Shown piece by piece: positions 24,237 through 32,372 of a stretch of 41,443 nt of DNA (its first letter is position 1; every line of letters begins with the position of its first letter). This DNA comes from JBOHTO01 sp050733695 (GTDB taxonomy: Bacteria; Gemmatimonadota; Gemmatimonadetes; Gemmatimonadales; Gemmatimonadaceae): NCBI GenBank assembly GCA_050733695.1, contig JBOHTO010000026.1, positions 1-41,443 of the forward strand, written 5' to 3'. The translations under genes and the position numbers were made by a program. The notes beneath the pieces were generated by a model that worked only from the letters and a program-made list of their open reading frames with translations, was not told the origin of the DNA and made no database searches.

Positions 24237-24449
24237 CTACCAGTTCGTGCCGGACACGGGCAGCGTGTCACCGCTCTCGGATGAACCACCTTCGGAGCCG
24301 CTGTCCCACAGCTTCTTCCACGAGATCTCACGCCCCTTCCGGTAGCCCTTCTGCGTAACCTTCACGCCTTCCGGGGAGATGGTCACCATGTAGGCCTGAC
24401 CGTCCATCTCGATCTCGCGCTTTATGGTCTTCTCGAGTTTGGTTGCCAT
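24237..24449 (-). CDS. Small hypothetical protein
   Basis: ATG at 24449 is preceded by GGGAGA at good spacing. The 70-residue product begins MATKLEKTIKREIEMDGQAY and continues MVTISPEGVKVTQKGYRKGR, predicting an initial helix and a two- to three-strand beta sheet, followed by a Ser/Gly-rich disordered tail. I do not recognise a named family. It is 88 bases upstream of the ctpA-type start and on the same strand. Confidence 0.7.
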   Translation of the reverse strand: MATKLEKTIKREIEMDGQAYMVTISPEGVKVTQKGYRKGREISWKKLWDSGSEGGSSESGDTLPVSGTNW

Positions 24450-24554
24450 CTGTTCTCCCTTGCTTGAAATGGGGTTCATGTCCCGTGCACGCCGCCGTTT
24501 CCCCGGCGCGGTCCGACCGTTCATGCAAGCTTCGCGCTTGACCCTTCCCTATCC

Positions 24555-24578
24555 CTCACGTGACGATCATCACGTGAG
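24555..24578. other. Palindrome spanning the end of the RepA-like gene
   Basis: CTCACGTGA (24555-24563) and TCACGTGAG (24570-24578) are perfect reverse complements around six bases, and each arm holds the palindrome CACGTG. The right arm covers the stop codon of the RepA-like gene. It could be a terminator hairpin without T-run or a protein-binding site. Confidence 0.55.
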
Positions 24579-25421
24579 TCGAGTTGCAAGCACGTAGTCC
24601 ACGTACCACTCCCTCTGATACTGGCGAACGATAACGTCCCGCACCAGTCCGGCGGAGAGAAGCATCTCGTGAGCGGGCTGAAGCACCCGTTGAAGGTGCG
24701 AAGGATACCTCTGAGTCAGCGGAAAACGTTCCGCTAACCGCGCCAGCGCGATCCGCCATGTGACCATTCCCTCCTCCCGCCCGACTTCCAGCAGCCGGTA
24801 GAGTCGGCGCGCGACCGGCGATGAGAGAGCGAAGTAGCGTTGCGCAGAAAGGGTCACCGTATGGCCCGCCGCAATGTTACCGCGTATCATGGGCGAGATG
24901 ACGACGCGCGCATCACCCGGCTCGCCCGAGGCGAGCGAGGGAAAGAGCGCGAACTGCACGCGATCGCCCACCCGGCGGCGATCCACCGATACTGCCGACA
25001 GGATCGAGAAGCTGCCGTCGACCGGGCTTCTGGCGGTGGCGTCGAAATAACTGCCCTTCGAATCCAGCACCGTCCGTTGCAGCCGCGTGAGGGCGGAGCG
25101 AAGCTGCTCATAGGTCCTGCCGTCCACACGCCTTCCCATCGATCGGAGAAAGGCGTGGAGGGTGAAGGATATGCCGCCATCCTCCGGCTCTTCCGCCTCG
25201 TGAAAGCGACGGAGCAGCTCGACGTAGACATCCTGATCGAACGTGCCCGGAATGCGGTCCCCGGGCGCGGGAAGTGCCCGCCATTTCCCTCCCTGCTCGG
25301 TGGTATAGCTGAGGGAGGAATCGTCCGCGGAATCGCTGAGGCGGAAGAGAGGCAGCGACTCCAGCGACCGATCGAGCACGACCGTCCGTCCGATGGAGCG
25401 TCGGCGCGCGGCGACACTCAT
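24570..25421 (-). CDS. RepA-like replication initiator protein
   Basis: The 283-residue protein resembles the replication initiator A (RepA/RPA) family of plasmids: an N-terminal LESLPLFRLSDSADDSSLSY, a first winged helix with FDQDVYVELLRRFHEAEEPE, ISFTLHAFLRSMG, YEQLRSALTRLQRTVLDSKG, and a second winged-helix region, SPVARRLYRLLEVGREEG, ending HEMLLSAGLVRDVIVRQYQR. On plasmids such proteins bind repeats at the origin and open DNA. Here there are no obvious iterons, partition genes or transfer genes within 2 kb, and housekeeping genes flank it, so it may be a chromosomal homologue with a regulatory role or a relic of an integrated replicon. Family assignment is from sequence pattern only. Confidence 0.75.
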   Translation of the reverse strand: MSVAARRRSIGRTVVLDRSLESLPLFRLSDSADDSSLSYTTEQGGKWRALPAPGDRIPGTFDQDVYVELLRRFHEAEEPEDGGISFTLHAFLRSMGRRVDGRTYEQLRSALTRLQRTVLDSKGSYFDATARSPVDGSFSILSAVSVDRRRVGDRVQFALFPSLASGEPGDARVVISPMIRGNIAAGHTVTLSAQRYFALSSPVARRLYRLLEVGREEGMVTWRIALARLAERFPLTQRYPSHLQRVLQPAHEMLLSAGLVRDVIVRQYQREWYVDYVLATRLT

Positions 25422-25586
25422 GGCGGGAAGGTGGAGAACGGCAGCGTCGCGGGCAAGAACGTGGGAGGGCCGGACAGGATTCCATCGACAGTCGGGGTGT
25501 TGGCAAATACGTTCCCCGTGCTACCCGTGCTACCCGTGCTCTGTCGCCGGACAACAGCCGGCCCCCGCCACCGCTTCCTGCCGCCA

Positions 25587-26882
25587 GTGCTCAAGATCAT
25601 CGCGTTCATCGTCCTCGGGCTCATCCTCGCCGCGTTCGCGGTCATCGGCCTTCTGTACGTGACACGCGGCACTCCGCTGCAGAGCGTACGTGCCGTGGGA
25701 GATGACAGCGAGCCGCCGGCTGTGACCGACCCGCAGTTCCGGCATACCGCGGAACTGCTGTCGAAGATGTCGATCCAGCCGGGCAACTCCGCCGATATCC
25801 TGCTCAACGGAGACGAAACCTACCCGCGGCTCTGGGAGGACCTGCGAAGCGCACGAAAATCGATAACGCTGCAGCTCTACTACGTACGGCCTGGGCGCAT
25901 GGCCGACACTCTCAGGACGATCCTGCTGGAGCGCTCCCGTGCCGGCGTGCACGTGCTCTTCCTTCACGACGCATTCGGATCGTCGGACATTGGTGAGGAG
26001 TACTTGGCGAGTCTGCGGCAGGGAGGCGTACGAGTCGCCGTATTCCGGCCGATCCACTGGTACTCGATCGACAAGGCGACGAGTCGCTCGCACATCCGGG
26101 TGGTGGTCGTCGACGGTGAAATTGGCTATACGGGCGGTTTCGGAATCGATGACAAATGGTTTGGCGATGGCCACACCGTCGGAGAATGGCGGGACACCAA
26201 CGTGCGCTTCCGTGGGCCGGCCGTGATGCAGCTCCAGGCAACGTTCGCAGCCGGATGGGTGGAAGCCACGGGGGTACTCCTCGTGGGCGACCTGTTCTTC
26301 CCCGCTCACGAGTTCACCGAGGACGACGGACCATATCTGGCCGCGCTGCTGCACGCCTCACCGACGGTGGGGAGTACCGCTGCCGAACGGTTCCTTGCGC
26401 TGTCGATCGCAGGCGCGCGTCGGAGTCTCTATATCAGCAACTCGTACTTCGTGCCGGACGACGATTTTCGCCGTCTGCTCACGACTGCGGCGCAGAGCGG
26501 CGTGGATGTGCGAATTCTGACTGCGAGTGAGAAGACCGACATCAAGGCCACGTGGCGTGCCGGGCGATATCGTTACGAGGAACTGCTCTCGGCGGGCGTA
26601 CGCGTGTACGAGTACCAGCCAGCAATGATGCACGCGAAGACATTCGTCGTGGATGGAGTCTGGTCCAGCATCGGTACCATGAACATCGACAACAGGTCGC
26701 TCGCCTTCAACGACGAATCGAACCTCGTGGTCGCCGGAGCGGAGTTCGGGTCACGCCTCGAGGCGGTGTTCCTCGACGACCTTCGATACTCGCACGAGTT
26801 CACGCTGGAGGAGTGGCGAGAGCGGCCATGGACCGAGCGTGTGAAGGAGTGGATCGCGAACACAATGTCCCGGCTGCTCTGA
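25587..26882 (+). CDS. Phospholipase D / cardiolipin synthase-like membrane protein
   Basis: From a GTG at 25587 the product has a membrane anchor (IIAFIVLGLILAAFAVIGLL) and two phospholipase D-type domains. The first HKD region reads SHIRVVVVDGEIGYTGGFGI, with His169, Asp176 and Arg171 instead of Lys; the second, MHAKTFVVDGVWSSIGTMN, is intact with His349, Lys351, Asp356. The domain order and GFGIDDKWFGDG resemble bacterial cardiolipin synthases, which join phosphatidyl groups. About 431 residues. The frame is open far upstream, across a 9-bp triple repeat (PVLPVLPVL), so a start at 25497 is possible; no ribosome site decides it. Divergent from the RepA-like gene. Confidence 0.85.
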   Translation: MLKIIAFIVLGLILAAFAVIGLLYVTRGTPLQSVRAVGDDSEPPAVTDPQFRHTAELLSKMSIQPGNSADILLNGDETYPRLWEDLRSARKSITLQLYYVRPGRMADTLRTILLERSRAGVHVLFLHDAFGSSDIGEEYLASLRQGGVRVAVFRPIHWYSIDKATSRSHIRVVVVDGEIGYTGGFGIDDKWFGDGHTVGEWRDTNVRFRGPAVMQLQATFAAGWVEATGVLLVGDLFFPAHEFTEDDGPYLAALLHASPTVGSTAAERFLALSIAGARRSLYISNSYFVPDDDFRRLLTTAAQSGVDVRILTASEKTDIKATWRAGRYRYEELLSAGVRVYEYQPAMMHAKTFVVDGVWSSIGTMNIDNRSLAFNDESNLVVAGAEFGSRLEAVFLDDLRYSHEFTLEEWRERPWTERVKEWIANTMSRLL

Positions 26883-26946
26883 TGCTGGCCGGCCGTGGTC
26901 CGGGCGGCAGGTCTGACTGGCGCGGCCGATCCTGCTACCGGATGTT

Positions 26947-27492
26947 CTACCGGATGTCCTCGCGGCCTAGCGCGGCTCGAACGGCCTCGCGCATCGCGAT
27001 GAGCGCATCCTCGCGTGCGGCCGGTGAGTCATCGCGGACGTGCAGCTCGATTCCGTCAGTAACAGCGAACCGCTGCCAGCTCACGGGGCTGTCGTCGTCG
27101 TTCGCGACGGCTACGTCGGCGCCGACGCCCAGGGCGGGCGAGAGGGACTGCGCCACTCTGCGCTCAAGGGCATCACCCGTGAGGTCGTGCATCTCATTCC
27201 TGATGAGGTCGAGTGTCTGACCCTCCCGTTGCCTGATCTTGATCGCGAGTAGCTGCAGGAGATGCCGGTAGTTGTAGGTGGCAGCGGTACCCGTTCCTTC
27301 GGGTCGATCCAGCAGCCCACTTGCCACGTAGAATCGTACGGCACGCGCGCTGGGAGCTGCACGCGCCGATGCGTTGGTGGGCCGTATGCCGGCAGCGTCC
27401 ACGAGGGCCGTCACGTGGGCCGCGAGCCCGCGCGCATTCCAGGGCGCGTGCCTCGAGTGCGTTCGCAGCAGTGCGACGGGTGAGTCCTGCAT
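26947..27492 (-). CDS. MerR-type transcriptional regulator
   Basis: The 181-residue protein carries a MerR-like winged helix (SARAVRFYVASGLLDRPEGT, then YNYRHLLQLLAIKIRQREGQ and TLDLIRNEMHDL), with the RFYxxxGLL turn diagnostic of the family. About 55 residues precede it, including LAAHVTALVDAAGIRPT. The C-terminal part (WQRFAVTDGIELHVRDDSPA) is beta-rich and could bind a ligand; it lacks metal-binding cysteines. The gene lies downstream of the histone H1-like gene on the same strand but beyond a strong hairpin (27551-27587), so it is probably transcribed separately. Confidence 0.8.
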   Translation of the reverse strand: MQDSPVALLRTHSRHAPWNARGLAAHVTALVDAAGIRPTNASARAAPSARAVRFYVASGLLDRPEGTGTAATYNYRHLLQLLAIKIRQREGQTLDLIRNEMHDLTGDALERRVAQSLSPALGVGADVAVANDDDSPVSWQRFAVTDGIELHVRDDSPAAREDALIAMREAVRAALGREDIR

Positions 27493-27550
27493 GCGGGAAA
27501 CAATAACCCGACCGGGAGCGGGCGTCGACCTGAGGTGCCGGAGGCTCGAT

Positions 27551-27587
27551 GGAGAACGGGGCGCGAATCGCTCGCGCCCCGTTCTCC
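27551..27587 (-). terminator. Strong hairpin after the H1-like gene
   Basis: A perfect 16-bp stem (27551-27566 with 27572-27587, beginning GGAGAACGGGGCGCGA) encloses a five-base loop, 27 bases past the stop of the H1-like gene. No T-run follows on the minus strand, but the stem is exceptionally stable and isolates the gene from the MerR-type gene. Confidence 0.7.
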
Positions 27588-27614
27588 GCGTGCCTGGCGT
27601 TGGCTTCGCAGCAG

Positions 27615-28598
27615 TCAGCGGCGCGATCGCCTGGATGCCTTGCCTCGACTTCCGCCCGCGCGCCTCGAGCTCTTCTTCGAGGTTCGTTTCGTCGACGCAC
27701 GCTTCTTCGAGGCAGCCTTCCTGGCGGTGCCCTTTCTCCCGGCCGTTCTGCCAGTGCGTCGTGTCGATGCGCCCCTCTTCTTCGCGCTCCTGCCTGCCGC
27801 GCTCTTCTTCCTTCCCGTGGACTTCCTGGAGGCGGACTTCCTGGAGGCGGACTTCTTCGCGGATTTCTTCGCGGCACTCTTCTTCGCGGCACTCTTCTTC
27901 GAGGCACTCTTCTTCGAAGCGGGCGTCCCGCTCGCCTTTCCTGCCGCGCGCTTTCCAGCGGAGCCCTTCTTCGTGCCGCCGGCCGTTGTGCCGGCCGGCT
28001 TCGGAGTAGCGCTGCCGCCCCCCATGGCTCCGGTGCCACCTGCAGCCGACGGTCTGATCGCTGTCCCGGAGGTCTGTGTGGTGCGCGGCGTGTCGCGTAG
28101 CGCGCCGCCGGCGGGCCCACCGCTCCCAGTCCCACCGCCCCCCACTCCCGCTGCGGCCGGCGAACCGCGGCCCGCGCCGCCCGGAGAACCACCGCCTCCC
28201 CGCGCAGAGCCAGGGGTTGCTCCGCCCGTTGCCCCCGCTCCAGCAGCCGTGCCCCGTGCCCCGCCCGCGCCCCCCGAGCCGGCTGTGCCGCTCACGCCGC
28301 CTCCCGCGGGCCGCGTGCCCCCGACCGGCCGCGACGCACCCATCCCATCGCCGCGGCTCACCGCCGGGAGCTCCGCCGTGTCCTCCTCTTCGGCGGGTTC
28401 TTCCTCCTCCTCGGCATCGGATTCCTCGGCGCTGTCCCAGAGGTCGTCGCTGTCGTTGCGAGTGATTCCCCAGCCGCCGTTTTCATCGTCGTCGTCTTCG
28501 TCGTATGAGGAGCCGCCTCCACCGTAGCCGACTTCCTCTGAATCTTCGTCGCGTTCCGAGAAATTGAGCTCGTCGTTGAACCCGTCACCGCGCGGCAT
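27615..28598 (-). CDS. Tripartite disordered protein with histone H1-like tail
   Basis: ATG at 28598 follows AGGAGG at good spacing and gives 327 residues in three compositional blocks. Residues 1-78 are strongly acidic (SYDEDDDDENGGWG, EESDAEEEEEPAEEED). Residues 80-210 are a Gly/Ala/Thr/Pro linker. Residues 210-327 are Lys/Arg/Ser/Ala repeats (SASKKSAAKKSAAKKSAKK, then KSTGRKKSAAGR), resembling the C-terminal tail of eukaryotic H1 and bacterial AlgP- or HctB-like proteins that compact DNA. The coding DNA has matching short tandem repeats. I infer a nucleoid-associated protein whose acidic head may shield or regulate the basic tail, in cis or between molecules. No folded domain is apparent. 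Confidence 0.8.
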   Translation of the reverse strand: MPRGDGFNDELNFSERDEDSEEVGYGGGGSSYDEDDDDENGGWGITRNDSDDLWDSAEESDAEEEEEPAEEEDTAELPAVSRGDGMGASRPVGGTRPAGGGVSGTAGSGGAGGARGTAAGAGATGGATPGSARGGGGSPGGAGRGSPAAAGVGGGGTGSGGPAGGALRDTPRTTQTSGTAIRPSAAGGTGAMGGGSATPKPAGTTAGGTKKGSAGKRAAGKASGTPASKKSASKKSAAKKSAAKKSAKKSASRKSASRKSTGRKKSAAGRSAKKRGASTRRTGRTAGRKGTARKAASKKRASTKRTSKKSSRRAGGSRGKASRRSRR

Positions 28599-28763
28599 GA
28601 CCGCCTCCTGTCTAGTGAGTTGACCGAGCCGACGCATCAGCGATGCGGCGCACCGACATGGCGCCGGGTCGTTGCAGGTCGCGTGCCCTGCGTCGGAGAT
28701 ATGCGAATGAGTGTGAGCACCCCGCGTCGAGATGCACACCTGCGACACACCCCAATACACAAA

Positions 28764-28793
28764 CGCGCCCGATCCGTCAAGATCGGGTGCGCG
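28764..28793 (-). terminator. Intrinsic terminator of the mqnD-kinase-regulator operon
   Basis: On the minus strand GCACCCGATC and GATCGGGCGC form a stem around TTGACG, followed by TTTGTGTATT. It lies about 70 bases past the stop of the response regulator gene. The stem has a small bulge. Confidence 0.75.
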
Positions 28794-28863
28794 TCAGGGA
28801 AGACAGACCGGACTCCAGCAGAACCGGGATGGGTATCAGCGGGGGGCCGTGGTCACGGCTCGA

Positions 28864-29994
28864 TCAGCGTCGATCGTCGGACAGGAAGGTGAGTGCCTTG
28901 CGGCGGTTCACCACCTCGCGCATCGCGTCGTAGATGTGCGGGTCAAGCAGGCCCCCGCGATGGGTACCGAGCAGCTCGACCGTCTGGGTGGGGGTCATCG
29001 GCTCGCGGTAGGCGCGCTTCGAGGTGAGGGCGTCAAAGGCATCCGCTGCGGCGAGAATCCGTCCGCCGATCGAGATCGCATCGCCCTTGATGCCGCGTGG
29101 ATAACCGCTGCCGTCCCAGTGCTCGTGATGATCGAGGACGTACTGCATTGACGACCCTATGTGCTTGAGTGGTGCGAGAATGTCCATGCCGATCCGGACA
29201 TGATCCTTGACGTGGGCGAATTCCTCGGGCGTGAGGGTCGCCGGCTTGTTGAGCACCGCCTCCCTGATCCCGATCTTTCCCACGTCGTGGAGCCGTCCAG
29301 CCAGGCGGATCTGTTCCACCGTGTCCTCGTCCAGCTCGAGCTCGTGGGCAATTGACGCCGCCAGGTCGGCGACACGCGCGGAGTGACCGCGCAGGTATAC
29401 ATCCTTCGCCTCCATCGCGTTGATCAGGGTTTCCGCGACGTTGATCGTCAGACCCCTGAGCGCCAGCTTCTCGCGTTCGAGCTCGGAAGTGCGCAGCGCG
29501 ACTTCCTCGCGGATCATCTGCTCCACACGCCGCTGCTCGATCATGAGCTCGCGCCTATGGATCGTTCGGCTCACGGCCTCCAGCAGGTCCTCGAACTCGA
29601 TCGGTTTCATGAGGTAGTCGAACGCGCCGCGTGACAGGGCCTCGGTGGCGGTGGGCGCGTCGTTCACGGCAGTGAGCATCATGATTCCGAGTTCGGAATC
29701 GACACTCATCGCGCGCGGCACCACATCGATTCCGGACATGCCTGGCATCCGGATGTCGCAGAGCATCACTGCAAACCTGGACTCGGCCAGCGCCTCGAGG
29801 GCGGCAGTGCCGTTGTGAGCCGTGTGCACGTCGAAGCCGCGCGAGCGGAGGAACTTCGCCAGCGGCATGCGTATCGCTTCCTCGTCATCAACGATGAGAA
29901 TCCGCACGCTGCCGGCCCTTCCTGCCTGTGGATCTGCTCGCGAGGGACGAGCCTCGCGCCTATCGGCCGCGGTCTGATGAGTCGTCTCTATCAT
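28864..29994 (-). CDS. Response regulator with HD-GYP output domain
   Basis: The 376-residue protein begins with a 28-residue tail, then a receiver domain (RILIVDDEEAIRMPLAKFL) with phospho-acceptor Asp80 in MLCDIRMPG and Lys in DYLMKPIEF. A coiled linker (EEVALRTSELEREKLALRG) leads to an HD-GYP domain: RGHSARVADLAASIAHEL, GRLHDVGKIGI, and LDHHEHWDGSGYPRGIKGD. This is the RpfG-type layout: phosphorylation controls hydrolysis of cyclic di-GMP. Its ATG overlaps the stop of the upstream histidine kinase gene (ATGA), so the two are a translationally coupled pair. Confidence 0.97.
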   Translation of the reverse strand: MIETTHQTAADRREARPSRADPQAGRAGSVRILIVDDEEAIRMPLAKFLRSRGFDVHTAHNGTAALEALAESRFAVMLCDIRMPGMSGIDVVPRAMSVDSELGIMMLTAVNDAPTATEALSRGAFDYLMKPIEFEDLLEAVSRTIHRRELMIEQRRVEQMIREEVALRTSELEREKLALRGLTINVAETLINAMEAKDVYLRGHSARVADLAASIAHELELDEDTVEQIRLAGRLHDVGKIGIREAVLNKPATLTPEEFAHVKDHVRIGMDILAPLKHIGSSMQYVLDHHEHWDGSGYPRGIKGDAISIGGRILAAADAFDALTSKRAYREPMTPTQTVELLGTHRGGLLDPHIYDAMREVVNRRKALTFLSDDRR

Positions 29995-32372
29995 TCGGGA
30001 ATGCCCGCAAGGGTCGCCGCCGGATACCGATCGACGGGGAGAGAGATGCTGAATGTGGCACCGGCACCGGGCGCACTACGGACGGTGATGCTTCCATCGT
30101 GCGCCTGAACGATGCCGTAGCTCACGCTCAGCCCCAGCCCGGTTCCGGCGCCCTCGGGTTTGGTGGTGAAGAACGGCTCGAAGATGTGCTCCTGAATCTC
30201 GGGCGTCATGCCGGCACCCGTATCGGATATCTCAAGGACGATCCGATCGCGAACCGGGCACGTCGTTATGGTGAGTCGCCGGTTCGTGACCTCCCGCATG
30301 GCATGCTCCGCGTTGGCGATGAGGTTGAGAATCACCTGTTGCAGCTTCTGTTCGTCGCCCCTGAGCATCGGGAGATCATCCGCGAGCACGGTCTCTGTCT
30401 CAATCCCTGCAGAGCCGAATGCGTACGTCCGGAGTCGCAACACCTGCTGCACGATATCGTTCATGTTTACCATGGCGTCGCGGGGCTGAGCCTTGCGCGC
30501 GAACGAGAGCAGGTCCCGGATCACTTCGGACGCTCGATCGGTTTCGCGCTTTATCATGCGGACCGATTCCTCGGAGTCCTCCGAGAGGTTCTCCTGCAGG
30601 AGAAGCTGGGCATAGGCGGAGATGCCGGTAAGGGGATTGTTGACCTCGTGTGCGACGCCGGCCACGAGTTCGCCGAGCGCAGCAAGCTTCTCCGCCTGGC
30701 GAAGCTGCTCGGCCACCCTGCGGTCGTCGGTGAGATTTCGCACCCGAACCACGAGACCAACCTGCTGGCCATGCTCGTCCGCGATGAGACTCCACGCAAC
30801 CGCGGCGGGAAACTCGCTGCCGTCCTTGCGGCGCTGTACCCTTTCGGTGGTCCAGACTCCGCCGTCGGAGAGCGCAGAATACAGTGACGCCTGATCGGCA
30901 ACGCTGGGCTGGTGAGCGACGAGCTGCGCGAGAAGAAGTCCCGTCAGCTCATCCGAGTCGTAACCGAATTCCCGGGCCGCTGCCGCATTCGCATAGATGA
31001 TCCTTGCGTCGGTGGCCACGATGAATACGGGCTGATCCATCGTCGCGAGCGCCGCGGCGAGCATCTGCTCGCGCCCGCGCTGACGACGTTCCTCGGCGCC
31101 GAGCAGGAGAACCTCGACTGCCAGGGCAATGTGGATGGCAACGCGCTCGAGTTCGGCGAGCGCGGTATCGCTGAGCGGAGTCTGCCCGGAATCCGAAACG
31201 CCGAAGGCTCCGATCAGGCCTTGCGACGTCACGAGTGGAATGATCGCACCGCTCTCTGCCGGAACGCGGTGCGCAACGGTGGGGTGCGCGATCTCCCGGG
31301 CGTTCGCGAAGCGCGTCGCCGTATGTGTCGCCAGCGCCGCGACCGCGGCGCTGGAGTTGGCCGGGACCCGGACTCCAGCCAGCTCGCTCGCGCTTCCACG
31401 GGCGGCCACGTAGTGAAGCGGGCTTCCCGCGCTCTCGATGATCCCGAGCGCCTTCCCTGTGGAAGGAACGAGCCCGTCCAGCACGGAGAGTATGGCGTCC
31501 GCACCCTCGGCGACGCTCACGGCGTCGAGTCCGAGGCGGATGATGGCGACGCTAGCCTCCGCATGCTGGCGCTCGCGATGCTCGGCCTCGAACAATTGTG
31601 CGTTCCGGATTGCCGCGGTCGCGTAGTCCGCCAGCGTTGCGAGAGTCTCCTCGTCATGGTCCGTGAATCGTCGACTGTCATTTCCGAAGATCATCACCGC
31701 GCCGATATCGCGATCGCCAGCCCGCAGGGGCGCGGCGATGGCATTGCCGCTGCCGCTGCCCAGTGCATCGGCGCTGTACGGCCAGCGTTCGGCGTTGCGC
31801 CTCAGGTCATCGGTGCGGACGATGCGCCTGAGCCGAATCGCTTCGGCGGCGAACGTGGAGGCGATGGGTACGCGGTCACCTATGCGCCCAGCCACGTCGC
31901 CATGTGTAGCTCGGAGATGGAAATTCTCGCCCTCGATCGACCCGACACGTACGCCTCGGCCCCCGAGAAGCTCGCCGGCCGCGCGGGCGATGAAAGCGAA
32001 CGTCTGCGAGAGATCCAGTGACTCGTTGATCTGCCTGCCGATGGTGGCGAGTGCTCGCGATTCACGGATCGTACGCCGCAGGATCTCGTCCAGGTCGGGC
32101 GTACCGCCGGCCGCGATGGCGATATCCGGAGGCGCTTGTCCGGGTGGAGGAATCTGGGCCAAGTCGGGTGCCGCGCTGGAGACAGGACGGGAGGTTGGGG
32201 GGGGGGCGGGAGGGGGGGCAGCGGAGCGCTGTCCAGAGGTGAGACGCTTCTGCCGATACGACTGTAACCTGGCGTGCGCGGCCTTGACGCGGCGCCGGCC
32301 ACGGCTCAGCGGGTGCCGTCCGGCTTCAGGTGGTACTTGGAGACCGCGGCGCGTCTTCCACGAAGCGGACAT
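29991..32372 (-). CDS. GAF-GAF-PAS sensor histidine kinase
   Basis: The 793-residue protein (ATG at 32372) has a proline-rich leader, a first GAF domain (RESRALATIGRQINESLDLS onward), a second GAF (near LDAVSVAEGADAILSVLDG), a PAS domain (ALATMDQPVFIVATDARIIY, with a PAC-like VVRVRNLTDDRR) and a kinase core: H-box ELVAGVAHEVNNPLTG with His575, N-box LNLIANAEHAM, DTGAGM and FEPFFTTKPEGAGTGLGLSV. No membrane helices, so it is cytosolic and senses small molecules or redox state. It is coupled to the HD-GYP regulator. The start overlaps mqnD by 47 bases and is uncertain: no other usable start precedes the GAF domains, and a G-run at 32197-32218 could hide a frameshift (GTG at 32302 in another frame). 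Confidence 0.9.
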   Translation of the reverse strand: MSASWKTRRGLQVPPEAGRHPLSRGRRRVKAAHARLQSYRQKRLTSGQRSAAPPPAPPPTSRPVSSAAPDLAQIPPPGQAPPDIAIAAGGTPDLDEILRRTIRESRALATIGRQINESLDLSQTFAFIARAAGELLGGRGVRVGSIEGENFHLRATHGDVAGRIGDRVPIASTFAAEAIRLRRIVRTDDLRRNAERWPYSADALGSGSGNAIAAPLRAGDRDIGAVMIFGNDSRRFTDHDEETLATLADYATAAIRNAQLFEAEHRERQHAEASVAIIRLGLDAVSVAEGADAILSVLDGLVPSTGKALGIIESAGSPLHYVAARGSASELAGVRVPANSSAAVAALATHTATRFANAREIAHPTVAHRVPAESGAIIPLVTSQGLIGAFGVSDSGQTPLSDTALAELERVAIHIALAVEVLLLGAEERRQRGREQMLAAALATMDQPVFIVATDARIIYANAAAAREFGYDSDELTGLLLAQLVAHQPSVADQASLYSALSDGGVWTTERVQRRKDGSEFPAAVAWSLIADEHGQQVGLVVRVRNLTDDRRVAEQLRQAEKLAALGELVAGVAHEVNNPLTGISAYAQLLLQENLSEDSEESVRMIKRETDRASEVIRDLLSFARKAQPRDAMVNMNDIVQQVLRLRTYAFGSAGIETETVLADDLPMLRGDEQKLQQVILNLIANAEHAMREVTNRRLTITTCPVRDRIVLEISDTGAGMTPEIQEHIFEPFFTTKPEGAGTGLGLSVSYGIVQAHDGSITVRSAPGAGATFSISLPVDRYPAATLAGIPE
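32197..32218. repeat. G10 and G7 homopolymers in the 5' part of the kinase gene
   Basis: G10 at 32197-32206 and G7 at 32212-32218 encode part of the Pro-rich leader of the kinase on the minus strand. Length change would switch the frame before the first GAF domain. It may be a contingency tract or a sequencing error. Confidence 0.75.

Noticed and set aside
25511..25540. 9-bp triple repeat upstream of the phospholipase gene as an iteron set for RepA
   Set aside because: Only three copies of nine bases, too short and few for typical iterons; could be a simple slippage repeat.
24840..25586. Upstream extension of the phospholipase D-like gene by about 250 codons
   Set aside because: It runs antisense through the RepA-like gene and lacks protein character; the membrane anchor near 25590 marks the likely N-terminus.
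27900..28000. Short tandem repeats as a possible CRISPR or minisatellite
   Set aside because: They are in frame and encode the KKSA repeats; there are no unique spacers. No CRISPR array, rRNA or tRNA was seen anywhere in the window.
27535..28527. Plus-strand frame of 330 codons opposite the H1-like gene
   Set aside because: Phe/Pro-rich repeat product is the mirror of Lys/Gly codons; only the minus strand has a ribosome site and terminator.
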